A DNA stretch of 14,040 nt. It comes from JAGMCJ01 sp046761005 (lineage in GTDB: Archaea > Thermoplasmatota > Thermoplasmata > RBG-16-68-12 > JAGMCJ01). A program made the translations under genes and the position numbers. A model generated the notes under the pieces. The model searched no databases. It worked only from the letters and a program-made list of their open reading frames with translations, and was not told where the DNA came from. The DNA lies in NCBI GenBank assembly GCA_046761005.1, contig JBHIFI010000041.1, forward strand, positions 1-14,040, given 5' to 3'. Positions 14,001 through 14,040 of this stretch are shown one piece after another. The number at the start of each line of letters is the position of its first letter. Position 1 is the stretch's first letter.

Positions 14001-14040
14001 ATTTAAGTGGGGCATCTCGATTAGGTGCCTAGATGTATTC
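14001..14040 (+). other. Possible divergent promoter and start of a plus-strand gene at the right edge
   Basis: ATTTAAG at 14001-14007 would place a start near 14030, next to an ATG at 14033. Only two complete codons and part of a third remain in the window, so no product can be named. Confidence 0.25.

Noticed and set aside
13993..14007. TACAAGAATTT near the CBS promoter as a fourth operator copy
   Set aside because: Only one half-site resembles the motif, and the GTACAAAT half is missing.
1..14040. tRNA, rRNA, CRISPR arrays, insertion sequences
   Set aside because: No cloverleaf-like gene, rRNA stretch, regular direct-repeat array, transposase or terminal inverted repeats were seen.

Overview
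The window is archaeal DNA of moderate GC content. Genes are read from AT-rich TATA boxes lying about 25-30 bases ahead of start codons that often have no leader. The Shine-Dalgarno sites are GGTGA/GGAGG-like. The proteins include archaeal membrane-tethered winged-helix regulators, an aldehyde:ferredoxin oxidoreductase, and roadblock, V4R and CBS small proteins. A Thermoplasmatota-like euryarchaeon is my best guess, but no rRNA or other marker gene is present to prove it.

Left two thirds (1-9081, minus strand, read right to left): an elaborated oligopeptide-type ABC importer with its own apparent regulator. The order of transcription is: a membrane-spanning regulator (Ig-like ectodomain, one membrane helix, tandem winged helices in the cytoplasm); a 940-residue substrate-binding protein with two Ig-like domains and a C-terminal membrane anchor; a DppB-type permease with an approximately 245-residue extracytoplasmic insert; and a DppC-type permease that runs off the left edge. 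The DppC protein carries about 810 extra residues between TM1 and TM2. These read as a PQQ-like beta-propeller interrupted by a six-repeat kelch block. The ATPase genes (DppD/DppF type) are not in the window and are expected further left.

Three of these minus-strand genes (regulator, binding protein, dppB) share a 19-bp sequence, TACAAAAANNNGTACAAAT, always 3-4 bases upstream of the TATA box and in the same orientation. Each copy holds two TACAAA direct repeats 12 bp apart. I infer that this is the operator of the neighbouring tandem winged-helix regulator, which would make the region a self-contained surface-sensing and uptake regulon. The binding protein's mRNA also appears to start with two abutting perfect-stem hairpins ahead of a strong GGAGG site.

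Middle (9082-10231, plus): a divergent gene for a protein with five four-Cys zinc ribbons and a helical tail. Its TATA box lies beside the regulator's operator. Next (10326-12598, plus) come a four-cluster [4Fe-4S] ferredoxin subunit and a tungsten-type aldehyde ferredoxin oxidoreductase, translationally overlapped, resembling two-subunit WOR5/BamBC-like enzymes.

Right end (12595-13953, minus): a CBS-pair protein with a C-terminal Cys4 zinc site, then a V4R-domain protein and a roadblock/LC7 protein in one operon. The roadblock gene ends convergently, with its stop codon overlapping that of the oxidoreductase. No tRNA, rRNA, CRISPR array or insertion sequence was seen, and no gene-free stretch exceeds 300 bases.
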